From assembly GCA_036270655.1 (NCBI GenBank), contig DATBCD010000025.1:22042-86041 (forward strand): a stretch of 64,000 nt of DNA. Reading direction: 5' to 3'. The notes under the pieces are model-generated. The model did no database searches, was not told the DNA's origin, and saw only the letters and a program-made list of their open reading frames with translations. This DNA comes from VBCK01 sp036270655 (GTDB lineage: Bacteria > Pseudomonadota > Gammaproteobacteria > Burkholderiales > Burkholderiaceae_F). The position numbers and the translations under genes are program-made. Of the stretch, positions 34,737 to 43,884 are shown piece after piece (position 1 is the stretch's first letter; each line of letters opens with the position of its first letter).

Positions 34737-36301
34737 CCCCGGCCCGGGCCGCCGTCGCACCCGATCCTGCGCGATTCCGGTACCGCTGGCTGGCCGGCGG
34801 CGACCTGAACGGTTTTTTTGCGCTGGCGATCGACAACCTCGCGCTGCTCGCCGCGATGAGTGCGATTCTGACCGGCGTCTTCCATCTGCCGTCGAGCCTT
34901 GTCTTCGGCCGGATGATTCCCGGCACCGCGCTCGGGGTGCTGGTCGGTGACCTGGCTTACACCGCGCTGGCGTTCCGCCTGGCGCGCCGCGAGCGGCGCC
35001 ATGACGTGTGCGCGATGCCGCTGGGAGTCGATACGCCGTCGATGTTCGGGCTGTGCTTCGGCGTGATCGGTCCGGCCTGGGTGCTGACGGCGGACCCCGA
35101 TCGAACGCTGGCCATCGGCAGCGCGGTGCTGGCGATCATGGGCCTCGTCAAGGTTGCCGCGGCGTTTTTCGGCGATTGGGTGCGCCGCAGCCTGCCGCGC
35201 AGCGCGCTGCTCGCCGCCCTGTCGGCCGTGGCGATGGCGCTGATCTGCTTCTTTCCGATGGCCAAGATCATCGCCGAGCCGGTTGGCGGCCTGGTCGCGC
35301 TGGGCGTCGTCTTGTGCACGCTGATCGGCGGCCGGCGCCTGCCGTTCCGGGTTCCGGCCATGGTCGGCGCCGTGCTGCTCGGCACGGCAGCCTGGGCGGC
35401 CGCCCATGCGCTCGGCTCGCCGGCCCCGGCGCCTCGACTCGACGGGGTCGGCCTGCAATGGGCGCTGCCGTGGCCGACGCGCGCATGGCTCGACGGCCTG
35501 GGCGCCTCGCTGCCCTACATCCCGCTGGCGATTCCGTTCGCCCTGGTTACGCTGGTCGGCGGCATCGACAACACCGAAAGCGCCAGCGCGGCTGGCGACA
35601 ACTACCCCACGCGCGACATTCTGCTGGTCGAGGCCATCGCGACATTCGTTGCCGCGTTGTGCGGCGGGGTGGTCCAGAACACGCCGTACATCGGCCATCC
35701 CGCGTACAAGAGGATGGGCAGCCGGGCCGGCTACACCGCGGCCACGGGCCTGTTCATCGGACTGGGCGCATTCAGCGGCCTGGTCGGCGTGCTGCTGTCC
35801 TGGCTGCCCGAGACGGTGCTGGTCTCCGTGCTGGTGTTCGTCGGCCTGGAGATCAGCGCGCAGGCGTTTCGGCAGACCGACCCCGACCACATGCCGGCGA
35901 TCGCGATCGCGTTCATTCCGGCCATCGCCCAGCTGGTGCTGATCCATTGGAACGGCCTGCTCGGGGCGCTGCAGCTCGTCCCGGAAAAGCTGCCTGCCGC
36001 GCAGCAGAACACCTATCGCGCGCTGCTGCTGCTGGCCAACGGCTTCATCGTGAGCGCGATGCTGTGGAGCGCGCTGGTGATCGACCTGATCGACCGCCGG
36101 CGCGGGCGCGCGCTGGTCATTTGCATGCTGGCCGCCGCGCTGACGCTGTTCGGCCTGATCCATTCGCCGTACGCCGATGGCCGCCTGTTCGTGCCGGGCG
36201 GATCGACGCCGCCGTCCACCTGGGCGCTGGCCGCAGGCTATGTGCTGATGGGCGCGGTGACGTGGGCGATCGACCGCCTCGACCGCGCGGCGCCCGGCTG
36301 A
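34733..36301 (+). CDS. Polytopic permease, NCS2-like
   Basis: A 522-residue inner-membrane protein with about 12-14 hydrophobic segments. The segments GGIDNTESASAAGDNYPTRD and QNTPYIGHPAYKRMGSRAGY occupy the positions of the TM8 and TM10 signature motifs of nucleobase-cation symporter-2 carriers but differ in sequence, so the substrate may not be a nucleobase. The ATGA overlap with the asparaginase gene points to an amide or amino-acid-derived substrate (inference). It converges with a YncE-like gene. Confidence 0.7.
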   Translation: MTPARAAVAPDPARFRYRWLAGGDLNGFFALAIDNLALLAAMSAILTGVFHLPSSLVFGRMIPGTALGVLVGDLAYTALAFRLARRERRHDVCAMPLGVDTPSMFGLCFGVIGPAWVLTADPDRTLAIGSAVLAIMGLVKVAAAFFGDWVRRSLPRSALLAALSAVAMALICFFPMAKIIAEPVGGLVALGVVLCTLIGGRRLPFRVPAMVGAVLLGTAAWAAAHALGSPAPAPRLDGVGLQWALPWPTRAWLDGLGASLPYIPLAIPFALVTLVGGIDNTESASAAGDNYPTRDILLVEAIATFVAALCGGVVQNTPYIGHPAYKRMGSRAGYTAATGLFIGLGAFSGLVGVLLSWLPETVLVSVLVFVGLEISAQAFRQTDPDHMPAIAIAFIPAIAQLVLIHWNGLLGALQLVPEKLPAAQQNTYRALLLLANGFIVSAMLWSALVIDLIDRRRGRALVICMLAAALTLFGLIHSPYADGRLFVPGGSTPPSTWALAAGYVLMGAVTWAIDRLDRAAPG

Positions 36302-36332
36302 AAGTCGCCCGTGGGCCCGGCGCCTTCCCGCA

Positions 36333-37349
36333 TCAACCCGTGCTGACCACGATGACCTTGAAGGTGCCCGGAATCGCTTCCGGCCGCGCCGGCTTCTGAC
36401 CTTGCGCGGCCGGAGCCTCGGGCCGGAAATCCGCCGTCGGCAGGTAAAGCTTGTGCAAGCCGCGGTCTGCGGCGATGGTGCGAGCGCCGGGCGCGACCGT
36501 GATGGTGGCGAGCGTTTCAAAATGCCCCGGCGTGGTTTCGCCGATGATGCTGGCCGTGCCGTCGCGCCCGTTGGCGCTGATCGCGTAGCCGTCCAGCCAG
36601 ACGACGCCATCGGGACCCGCGCCGATGCTCGCCTGGCCGATGACCTTGCGGGTCACCGGATCGCTGACCACCATCAGACCGTTGTGGCAGACCGAATAGA
36701 GCCTTCCCCGGGAGTCCTCGTCCAGTCCGGTCGGGCTGTCGCACGGGGCGATCGAATAGCGCGCGACGAGTTTGCCCGTGCGCGCGTCCAGAGCGGCGAC
36801 CTCGGCCGTGTCCTCGACATTGAAGTACACCAGCCCATGGCCATCGACCACCGCGAATTCCGGCTTGCCCCCCACCGGAACCGCCGCCACCACGGCGCCG
36901 GTCTTCGCGTCGGCGAGCGTCGCGTCGTGCGAGCGCCCATTGAAAGCGATCACCCGCCGCGAGACGGGTTCGTAGACGATCGCATCCGGATTGGCGCCGG
37001 TCTTGATCGACCGCAGCCGGCGCCCGCTGGCAAGGTCGTAGACGCCGATTTCGTCATCGGCGCCGTTGCTCGTGAACACCAGGCCGAGCTCATCGGCGGT
37101 GGCGATGCCGTGCACGCCACGCGTATCGGCCAGCTGCCCGATCAGCGTGTCGTGCGCGGTGTCGATGATGTCGGTCTGCGCGCCGTGCGCCACGTAAAGG
37201 CGGTGCGTGTGCTGGTCGACGAATACGTAGTCCCAGCGGTTGGGCCCGGGCACCGGCAGGCGCGCGGTCACCGTGTAAGCGGGTGGCGCCGCCAGCGCCG
37301 CGGGGGAAAGCAGAAACAGCAGCGCAAGCCTGATCGCAACGATTTTCAA
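36333..37349 (-). CDS. YncE/YVTN-type beta-propeller protein, exported
   Basis: A 338-residue protein with a signal peptide (IVAIRLALLFLLSPAALA) and about seven repeats of the YVTN/YncE beta-propeller type (for example RLYVAHGAQTDIIDT, LVFTSNGADDEIGVYD, RVIAFNGRSHDATL). It is periplasmic and of unknown function; such propellers often accompany redox or binding proteins. The start is a TTG at 37349, chosen because it opens the signal peptide directly after the upstream SDR stop (two bases between). The C-terminus has a Pro/Gln/Lys linker before the last strand. Confidence 0.78.
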   Translation of the reverse strand: MKIVAIRLALLFLLSPAALAAPPAYTVTARLPVPGPNRWDYVFVDQHTHRLYVAHGAQTDIIDTAHDTLIGQLADTRGVHGIATADELGLVFTSNGADDEIGVYDLASGRRLRSIKTGANPDAIVYEPVSRRVIAFNGRSHDATLADAKTGAVVAAVPVGGKPEFAVVDGHGLVYFNVEDTAEVAALDARTGKLVARYSIAPCDSPTGLDEDSRGRLYSVCHNGLMVVSDPVTRKVIGQASIGAGPDGVVWLDGYAISANGRDGTASIIGETTPGHFETLATITVAPGARTIAADRGLHKLYLPTADFRPEAPAAQGQKPARPEAIPGTFKVIVVSTG

Positions 37350-37351
37350 GG

Positions 37352-38074
37352 TCAGATCCCCCAGCCGGTCACCGCCACCGTCTGGCCGGTGACGCCGGCA
37401 GAGGCATCCGAAGCCAGAAAAACGACCACGCGGGCGATATCCTCGCGCCGGGCCCATTTTTTGAGATCCTTCGGCTTCATCGCTTCGATGTTCGATGCCG
37501 TATCGACCAGCCCCGGGGCCACCGCGTTGACGCGGATGCCATGGTCGCGGCCTTCAAGAGCCAGCGTGCGGGTCAGCGCTTCCACACCCGCCTTGGCGCA
37601 GTTGTAGGCCACCATGTTGGCCTGAGCCGAGCCGGCCCGGGCAAAATTGACGATCGCGCCGCCGCCGGCGTCACGCAGGCGGGGAAACGCCGCGCGCGAG
37701 CACAGGAAGGCGGCCAGCAGATTGTTCCCGACTTCCTGATTCCAGTCGTCCAGCGTGACCTCGATGGCCGGCTTGTATCGGGTCAGCCCCCCGGCCAGAT
37801 TCACGAGGATGTCGAGGCGGCCGTATTCCGAGGCGGCCCGGTCGACCACCTGCCGCACTTCGGTCTCGGCTGTCAGATCCGCCGCCAGGGGCACGACGCG
37901 CGCACCGTCGGCCTTCAACTCCTGCGCCCGGGCCTCGACGTTGCTGCGCGACCGGGCCACGATTGCGAGGGCCGCGCCCTCGGCTGCCAGCGCCCTTGCG
38001 ACCGCCTGACCAACCTGCCCGTCGCGGCTGACGCCGGTGACGAGGGCAATCTTGCCGGATAGAAGATTCGCCAT
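37352..38074 (-). CDS. SDR-family oxidoreductase, atypical active site
   Basis: A 240-residue short-chain dehydrogenase/reductase. The nucleotide-binding motif is TGVSRDGQVG, and NLAGGL occupies the place of NNAG. The catalytic Tyr-x3-Lys is YNCAK, but the Ser normally about 13 residues earlier is replaced by Ala or Arg (IVNFARAGSAQ), with the only Ser eight residues before the Tyr. Activity may be altered. It resembles 3-oxoacyl-ACP reductase-like SDRs. The start at 38074 is the Met of MANLLSGKIALVTG. It is followed by the propeller gene on the same transcript and diverges from argS. Confidence 0.82.
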   Translation of the reverse strand: MANLLSGKIALVTGVSRDGQVGQAVARALAAEGAALAIVARSRSNVEARAQELKADGARVVPLAADLTAETEVRQVVDRAASEYGRLDILVNLAGGLTRYKPAIEVTLDDWNQEVGNNLLAAFLCSRAAFPRLRDAGGGAIVNFARAGSAQANMVAYNCAKAGVEALTRTLALEGRDHGIRVNAVAPGLVDTASNIEAMKPKDLKKWARREDIARVVVFLASDASAGVTGQTVAVTGWGI

Positions 38075-38241
38075 GGAGCACCTCCCTGTTCGATCTGGTT
38101 GCGCCGGTCCCGGGGTCCGTCGTCCATGCGCGACACTATGCACCTTCCACGGCGGCAGCAACCCATGCCGGCGGCGCTGCCTGCCGCCAGCGGTCCGGTA
38201 CACTGTGCGTGGAACGACCGCCGCATAGACATACCACCTTC

Positions 38242-39957
38242 ATGCTCGCCGAACAGCGGCAGGCGATCGCGGAACTGTTGCGCCAGGCGCTGGGCACAAT
38301 ACGCGCGGCGCCTGCCCCCATCGAACTGGAGCGTCCGAAGCTCCCGGAGCACGGCGATCTGTCGTGCCCGGTGGCGCTCGGTCTGGCGCGCGAATTGGGG
38401 CAGCCCCCACGCAAGATCGCCGAGCAGATCGCGGCCCGCCTGCGCGAGCTGCCTGCAGCCCGCGACCTGCTGGCGGCGGTCGAGGTGGCCGGACCGGGCT
38501 TCATCAACCTGCGCCTGAACGCCGCGGCCAAGCAGGACGTGGCGCGCGCCGTGCTGCGCGAGCGCGGCCGCTTCGGCAGCGGCTCCGACGGCCAGGGGCG
38601 GCGGGTGGTCGTCGAATTCGTCTCCGCCAACCCGACCGGGCCGCTGCATGTGGGGCACGCGCGCCAGGCGGCGCTGGGCGACGCGCTCGCCAATCTGCTG
38701 GCGGCACGCGGCTGGCAGGTGTCGCGCGAGTTCTACTACAACGACGCCGGCGTCCAGATCGACCAGCTGGCCGCCTCGGTGCAGGCGCGCGCGCGCGAGC
38801 TGCGCGGCGAGCCGATCGATCCGGACCTGGTCGGATACCTGGGCGAGTACATCATCGAGATCGCGCGCGCGTTTCTGGCCAGTGCGACGGTTCAGGCGCG
38901 CGATGGCGCCGAGGTGCGGGCCAGCGGCGACCCGGATGACCTGCCGGCGATCCGCCGTTTCGCGGTGGCCTGGCTGCAACGGGAGCAGGATCTGGACCTC
39001 GAGGCGGTGGGCGTGCGCTTCGACCATTTTTACCTGGAGTCGTCGTTGTACGCCGACGGGCGGGTCGAGGAGGTCGTGCGGGTGATGGGCGAAGCCGGGC
39101 TGACCTACGAGTCGGAGGGAGCGCTGTGGCTGCGCACCACCGCGGTGGAAGGCAGCGCTGACGACAAGGACCGCGTCGTCCGTAAAGCCGATGGCACCTA
39201 TACCTACTTCGTGCCCGACGTGGCTTACCACGTGACCAAGCTGCAGCGTGGATACGCCCGGGCGATCAACGTGCAGGGCTCGGACCATCATGGCACGGTG
39301 GCGCGCGTGCGCGCCGGCCTGCAGGTGGCGGGGCGCGCGATGGGGCTGTCGGTCCCGCCCGATTACCCCGAATACATGCTGCACAAGATGGTGCGGGTGA
39401 TGCGCGGCGGGCAGGAAGTGAAGATGTCCAAGCGGGCCGGAACCTTCGTCGCGCTGCGCGATCTGATCGAGTGGGCGGGGCGCGATGCCACGCGTTTTTT
39501 CCTGGTGTCGCGCAAGGCCGATACCGAGTTCGCATTCGACGTGGACCTGGCGCAGGCGCGCAGCGAGGACAACCCGGTCTATTACGTGCAATACGCCCAT
39601 GCGCGGATCTGCTCGGTGCTGGCCCAGGCGGCTGAGCAGGGCGCGCCGTTCGATGAAGAGGCGGCACTGCAGGCGGACCTGACGCCGCTCGCTTCCCCGC
39701 GCGAGATGGCGCTTCTGGCCCGGCTGAGCGACTTTCCGGACGTGGTGGCCGAAGCGGCCGAGACGCTGGCGCCGCACCAGGTTGCCTTCTACCTGAGGGA
39801 GCTCGCGGCCCAGCTGCACGGGTTTTACAATGCCGAGCGCATTTTGGTGGAAAACTGGGGCGCGCGCGCAGCCCGGCTTGCCCTGCTGCTTGCGGTGCGC
39901 CAGGTCCTTAGAAACGGCCTCGCCCTGATCGGCGTGTCCGCCCCCGAACGGATGTAG
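38242..39957 (+). CDS. argS: Arginyl-tRNA synthetase
   Basis: A 571-residue class I aminoacyl-tRNA synthetase that charges tRNA-Arg. The HIGH-type motif is in PTGPLHVGHARQA and the KMSKS-type motif is KMSKRAG. The N-terminal additional domain (about residues 1-110) and the C-terminal DALR anticodon-binding domain (about 455-571) are present. The ATG at 38242 gives the usual N-terminus; an in-frame GTG at 38209 would add 11 residues. The SPOR-domain gene follows after three bases, the normal betaproteobacterial order argS-SPOR-dsbA. Confidence 0.96.
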   Translation: MLAEQRQAIAELLRQALGTIRAAPAPIELERPKLPEHGDLSCPVALGLARELGQPPRKIAEQIAARLRELPAARDLLAAVEVAGPGFINLRLNAAAKQDVARAVLRERGRFGSGSDGQGRRVVVEFVSANPTGPLHVGHARQAALGDALANLLAARGWQVSREFYYNDAGVQIDQLAASVQARARELRGEPIDPDLVGYLGEYIIEIARAFLASATVQARDGAEVRASGDPDDLPAIRRFAVAWLQREQDLDLEAVGVRFDHFYLESSLYADGRVEEVVRVMGEAGLTYESEGALWLRTTAVEGSADDKDRVVRKADGTYTYFVPDVAYHVTKLQRGYARAINVQGSDHHGTVARVRAGLQVAGRAMGLSVPPDYPEYMLHKMVRVMRGGQEVKMSKRAGTFVALRDLIEWAGRDATRFFLVSRKADTEFAFDVDLAQARSEDNPVYYVQYAHARICSVLAQAAEQGAPFDEEAALQADLTPLASPREMALLARLSDFPDVVAEAAETLAPHQVAFYLRELAAQLHGFYNAERILVENWGARAARLALLLAVRQVLRNGLALIGVSAPERM

Positions 39958-39960
39958 AAC

Positions 39961-40524
39961 ATGGCTGTCGTCACCTGGTCTGATCGCGCGGTCGTCGGCT
40001 TCCTGTCGGGGCTCGTCGTGGGCCTGGCGGTGTCGACGGCCGCGGCGCTTTACATCACGAACTCTCCGGTGCCTTTCATCAACAAGGTGCAACGGGCCAC
40101 CGCGAACGTGAACCCGGCGGCCGGCGGCCAGCTGCCGGATCCGAATAAGCCGCTCTACTCGAACCGGGCCGTGCTGCCCGCCTTGCCCGACCCCGCGCAC
40201 AATGCCGCGCCGGCCCCGATCGAGGACAAATCCGCTCCCGCTGCGGGCGCGGCGCCTGCGACGGTGGCAACCGCCGCCGACAGTGGCGCACGGGTGATGC
40301 TGCAGGCCGGCGCCTTCAAGTCCGCCCAGGACGCCGACTCGATGCGGGCGCGGCTCGCGCTGCTCGGACTGGATGCGCGTGTCTCGCAGGTCACGCAGGA
40401 CGGCGGTGCGACCGTCCTTTACCGGGTACGCATCGGCCCGTACCGCGAGCTCGACGACCTGTCGGGAATTCGTCGCACGCTGGCGGAAAACGGGATCGAG
40501 GCGCAGGTCGTGCACACTCCATGA
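39961..40524 (+). CDS. SPOR-domain protein
   Basis: A 187-residue bitopic membrane protein: one N-terminal transmembrane helix (about residues 10-33), a Pro/Ala-rich periplasmic linker, and a C-terminal SPOR domain (about 108-187, ARVMLQAGAFKSAQDADSMRARL to the end). SPOR domains bind denuded glycan strands of septal peptidoglycan, so it probably acts at the division site. It lies between argS and dsbA on the same strand. Confidence 0.9.
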   Translation: MAVVTWSDRAVVGFLSGLVVGLAVSTAAALYITNSPVPFINKVQRATANVNPAAGGQLPDPNKPLYSNRAVLPALPDPAHNAAPAPIEDKSAPAAGAAPATVATAADSGARVMLQAGAFKSAQDADSMRARLALLGLDARVSQVTQDGGATVLYRVRIGPYRELDDLSGIRRTLAENGIEAQVVHTP

Positions 40525-40603
40525 TTGCAGGGTGCGTCAGCCGCCCCGGATCGAGGCGCGTTAAGCCAGTCGAACAACAGGATTCCATCAACCCGAGGTC
40601 ACC

Positions 40604-41272
40604 ATGTTTGTTTCGTATTCGCGTCGTGACGTTCTGATCGGTCTGTGTTGCGCGTCGTTGACGCCGCTGGCCGCCCGTGCCCAGGGCGCCTCGGCTCCGC
40701 AGCCTGGCACCGATTACATCGTGCTGGATCGCCCGCAGCCGCCGCTGGAGGCCACCGACAAGATCGAGGTGGTGGACTTCTTCGGCTATTGGTGCCCGCA
40801 CTGCTTCGAGTTCGTCGGCGAGCTGGAAGCGTGGCGCAAGCGCCTGCCGGCCGACGTGGCCTACCGCCATGTCCCGGTCGCGTTCAATCCGACGGAAAAC
40901 CCGCTGTCGATGACGTTTTACGCGCTGCAGACGCTCGACCGCCTCGAAGACATGCACCTCAAGGTGTTCAAGGCCATTCACGTCGAAAAGAAGAAGCTGT
41001 TCGACGCGAACGACATCGCCGATTTCATGGCCGCCAACGGCATCGATCGAGCCAAATGGCTGTCGGTGTACAACTCGTTTTCGGTTGCCTCGGCGGTCTC
41101 CCGCGCCAACCAGATCTGGCAGGCCTATCGAATCGACGGCACGCCGACGCTCGCTTGCGACGGCCGCTACCTGACCTCGCCATCGATCGCGCGCAACCGA
41201 GGCAGTGCCGGCGCGCTGGCGGTCATGGACTATCTGCTGGAGCTCGCTCGACGCGAGCACAAGAAGAAGTAG
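40604..41272 (+). CDS. dsbA: Thiol:disulfide interchange protein DsbA
   Basis: A 222-residue periplasmic thioredoxin-fold oxidase that introduces disulfides into exported proteins. The active site is Cys64-Pro-His-Cys67 (CPHC) and the cis-Pro loop is DGTPTLACDG. The signal peptide begins SYSRRDVLIGL, close to a twin-arginine motif (S-R-R-x-F-L-K with Val for Phe), so Tat export is possible. No DsbB is in the window. A downstream SDR gene follows after 19 bases. Confidence 0.92.
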   Translation: MFVSYSRRDVLIGLCCASLTPLAARAQGASAPQPGTDYIVLDRPQPPLEATDKIEVVDFFGYWCPHCFEFVGELEAWRKRLPADVAYRHVPVAFNPTENPLSMTFYALQTLDRLEDMHLKVFKAIHVEKKKLFDANDIADFMAANGIDRAKWLSVYNSFSVASAVSRANQIWQAYRIDGTPTLACDGRYLTSPSIARNRGSAGALAVMDYLLELARREHKKK

Positions 41273-41291
41273 CCAAGGCGGCTACGGTCAC

Positions 41292-42071
41292 TTGAACGTC
41301 TTTATCACCGGTGCCTCGAGCGGAATCGGCGCGGCGCTGGCGCGCGAGTTCGCGGCGCGCGGAGCGACGCTGGGGTTGCTGGCGCGGCGCGCCGATGCCC
41401 TGGACGGCCTGATCGCGCAACTGCCGCCCGGCAGTCACCGCCGTTACGCGCTCGACGTCACCGATCGGGCCCGTCTGCTCCAGGCCGCCCGCGAGTTCGA
41501 GCAGGCCAGCGGCGGGGTCGACGTCGTGATCGCCAACGCCGGCATCTCGGCCGGAACGCTGACCGAATGCGCCGAGGACCTGCCGGTGTTCGAACGCATT
41601 GTCGCCACCAACCTTCTGGCGGCGATCGACACATTTCACCCGTTCGTGACGCCGATGCGCCAGCGCGGACGGGGCACTCTGGCAGCCATCGCCAGCGTGG
41701 CCGGCGTGCGGGGACTGCCTGGAGCCGGCGCCTACTGCGCATCCAAGGCAGCGCTGATCAGCTACTGCGAGAGCTTGCGCGTGGAGTTGCGTGGCAGCGG
41801 CGTGCGCGTGGTGACGATCGCGCCCGGTTTCGTCGACACTCCCATGACCGCAGGCAATCCCTACCGGATGCCGTTCCTGATGCCTGCCGAGTCCTTCGCG
41901 CGTCAGGCCGCGCAGGCGATCGTGCAGGGAGCCAGCTACCGGGTCATCCCGTGGCAGATGGCCTGGCTCGCGCGCCTGCTGCGCGGCGTGCCGAACTGGG
42001 CCTTCGACCGGATCGTGCAAAAGCGCGGGCGCAAGCCGCGCGCCGGCTCGCGGGCCTCGTCAACCGGCTAG
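41292..42071 (+). CDS. SDR-family oxidoreductase
   Basis: A 259-residue short-chain dehydrogenase with an intact active site: TGASSGIG nucleotide loop, NAGIS, Ser in AAIASVAG and Tyr-x3-Lys in YCASK. The C-terminus is basic (KRGRKPRAG). The substrate is unknown. The start is taken as a TTG at 41292 (MNVFITGASSGIG) because no ATG or GTG in a suitable place gives the short family N-terminus; a weak AAGG precedes it. Its stop overlaps that of the convergent signal peptidase gene. Confidence 0.8.
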   Translation: MNVFITGASSGIGAALAREFAARGATLGLLARRADALDGLIAQLPPGSHRRYALDVTDRARLLQAAREFEQASGGVDVVIANAGISAGTLTECAEDLPVFERIVATNLLAAIDTFHPFVTPMRQRGRGTLAAIASVAGVRGLPGAGAYCASKAALISYCESLRVELRGSGVRVVTIAPGFVDTPMTAGNPYRMPFLMPAESFARQAAQAIVQGASYRVIPWQMAWLARLLRGVPNWAFDRIVQKRGRKPRAGSRASSTG

Positions 42072-42748
42072 TCGTATAGGCTTTTTCCGAAGCGGTCGAT
42101 GCGAGGCATCCAATTGTCCGTGATGGCCGCCGATACAAGGACCCGGCTTGCTCGGCCGATCAGCAGATCGCGCGGGATCAGCCCGAGAAATCGGGAATCG
42201 AAGCTGTTGTCGCGGTTGTCTCCGAGCACCAGATACCGGTCCGGCGGGATCACGATGGGACCGAACGACGCTGCATTGCCGGTTCCGTCCAGCCACTGGA
42301 TCGGGTAAGGATGATCGCCGAGCTCCTCCCGGACCCGGACCGATGGCCACCGGCGGCCGTCGCCGGCGTCCTCGCTGACGACGCCGATCAGCGCGTATTC
42401 GACCTGGCGGCCGTTGATCAGGAGCTGCTTGTTTTTCATTGTGACGATATCGCCGGGCAGCCCGACCACGCGCTTGATCAGTCGAACGCGATCCTTCGGT
42501 GAAAAAAAAGTGACGATGTCGCCGTGCCTGGGCTCTCCAAGGCGGGCCAGCACGATGTCGGTCAGCGGCAGCTTCAAGTTGTAGGCGAGGCGGTTGACCA
42601 GCACGACATCGCCTTCCAGCAGATTCGGCCGCATCGACCCCGAGGGAATCACGTTGTAATCGGCCACGGCGGTCCGAACCAGGCCGAACAGGAGCAGGAA
42701 GGCAAGAAAGCCGCGGTTGCTGCGAATTAACGATCGAATGCTGCGCAC
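42068..42748 (-). CDS. lepB: Signal peptidase I (short form)
   Basis: A 226-residue type I signal peptidase with one N-terminal membrane helix (about residues 12-30). The Ser-Lys dyad is visible: Ser38 in PSGSMRPNLLEGD and Lys92 in RLIKRVVGLPGD. GDNRDNSFDSRFLG is the third conserved box. It cleaves signal peptides at the outer face of the inner membrane. It is shorter than E. coli LepB (324 residues, two helices), so it may be a second copy alongside a lepA-linked lepB elsewhere. The 3' ends of this gene and the convergent SDR overlap by four bases. Confidence 0.9.
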   Translation of the reverse strand: MRSIRSLIRSNRGFLAFLLLFGLVRTAVADYNVIPSGSMRPNLLEGDVVLVNRLAYNLKLPLTDIVLARLGEPRHGDIVTFFSPKDRVRLIKRVVGLPGDIVTMKNKQLLINGRQVEYALIGVVSEDAGDGRRWPSVRVREELGDHPYPIQWLDGTGNAASFGPIVIPPDRYLVLGDNRDNSFDSRFLGLIPRDLLIGRASRVLVSAAITDNWMPRIDRFGKSLYD

Positions 42749-42907
42749 GGTGCCCCCTTTGCGTCGGGTCGGTCGATGATGACTCTAGACCATCGGGCTC
42801 GTCCGGAGTTCATCGCCTCGACTCCTCCGGATTGAGGCGCCGCAATGGTCAGGGTCGGCGATCGTACGCGATAAAATCCATCATCAGCATGCTGATGCCG
42901 ACGCCCG

Positions 42908-43279
42908 ATGCTCGCCGACTCGGTGCTCGCGGTCCATTGCGCGATCGTGATCTTCATTACGGCCGGCTTGCCGCTGATCTGGATCGGCGCCGCGCTGCGC
43001 TGGTCCTGGATCCGGATCCGCTGGCTGCGCGCGCTGCACCTGGCAGCGATCGGTTTCGTCGCGCTGGAGTCGCTGGCCGGCGTCGCCTGCCCGCTCACGG
43101 TGTGGGAAGCCGTGTTGCGACACCGGCAGGCCCCGGAAGGATTCGTGCAGCAGTGGGTCGAGCGCGCGCTGTACTACGACCTCCCGGCCTGGGTATTCAC
43201 CCTGGCCTACACGGTCTTTGCCGCCGCCGTGGTCGCGACCTGGCTGGCCGTTCCGCCGCGACCGTCGGCGCGCGCCTGA
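42908..43279 (+). CDS. DUF2784 membrane protein
   Basis: A 123-residue inner-membrane protein with about three transmembrane helices (residues about 5-28, 40-62 and 92-116). Family features are the HCAIVIFITAGLPLIWIG start, the GVACPLTVWE motif and the FVQQWVERALYYDLPAW loop. Function unknown. No strong ribosome binding site is seen. It converges with the SYLF gene 10 bases away. Confidence 0.8.
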   Translation: MLADSVLAVHCAIVIFITAGLPLIWIGAALRWSWIRIRWLRALHLAAIGFVALESLAGVACPLTVWEAVLRHRQAPEGFVQQWVERALYYDLPAWVFTLAYTVFAAAVVATWLAVPPRPSARA

Positions 43280-43289
43280 CCCGCGCCGC

Positions 43290-43850
43290 TTACCGGTCGA
43301 TCCGCGTGATCTTCGAGCCTTCCAGCGTCAGGTTGGCCATCAGGCCCTTGTTGTTGAAGACGAAGCCGATGATCGGCTTTTTCATGGTCTCCGTGTCGAT
43401 CGCGTCGCCCGCTCCCAGGTTCGCGAGCGCCACCGACCCGTCGACCCCTGCCTTCCAGCCCTGGCTCTCGCGGAATTTGGTCAGCGCCTCGGCCGTCATG
43501 AACAGGAGCACGACGCTTTTCTCCTGGACTCCAATCTGCAGGCCCAACGAGCCCGACGCGATGCTGTAGTAGGCGGCGGTCTTGCCGCCGACCAGCAGCG
43601 CGCCCTCGCCGTATTCGGCGCCGACGACGAATCCGCCTTTGACAACGGTGGGGAACACCAGCATCCCGGCCGATTTGGCGGCCAGGTCCTTGGCCGCCGA
43701 GCTGGTCTTGTACAGGTTTTCGATCGTCTGGCGCACGTGAGCGTCGATCTCCGCTGAGGCGCCCGCCACCGGCGCCGACGAAAACAAGAAACCGGACAGC
43801 ACCAGCGCCGCGATCGCGGCTCTGTTGAAGCTACCTGCCATCGTCCTCAT
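43290..43850 (-). CDS. SYLF (YSC84-like) lipid-binding protein, exported
   Basis: A 186-residue protein with a signal peptide (AAIAALVLSGFLFSSAPVAGA) followed by a SYLF/YSC84 domain (about residues 35-186): SAGMLVFPTVVKGGFVVGAEYGEGALLVGG, then GSLGLQIGVQEKSVVLLFMT. In eukaryotes the domain binds phosphoinositides and actin; in bacteria it is a periplasmic or outer-membrane-associated protein of unknown role. It is a single-gene unit with a start 34 bases from the metC stop on the same strand. Confidence 0.85.
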   Translation of the reverse strand: MRTMAGSFNRAAIAALVLSGFLFSSAPVAGASAEIDAHVRQTIENLYKTSSAAKDLAAKSAGMLVFPTVVKGGFVVGAEYGEGALLVGGKTAAYYSIASGSLGLQIGVQEKSVVLLFMTAEALTKFRESQGWKAGVDGSVALANLGAGDAIDTETMKKPIIGFVFNNKGLMANLTLEGSKITRIDR

Positions 43851-43884
43851 GTGGGCATCTCCTCGGTTGAATCGAACTCGGTGC

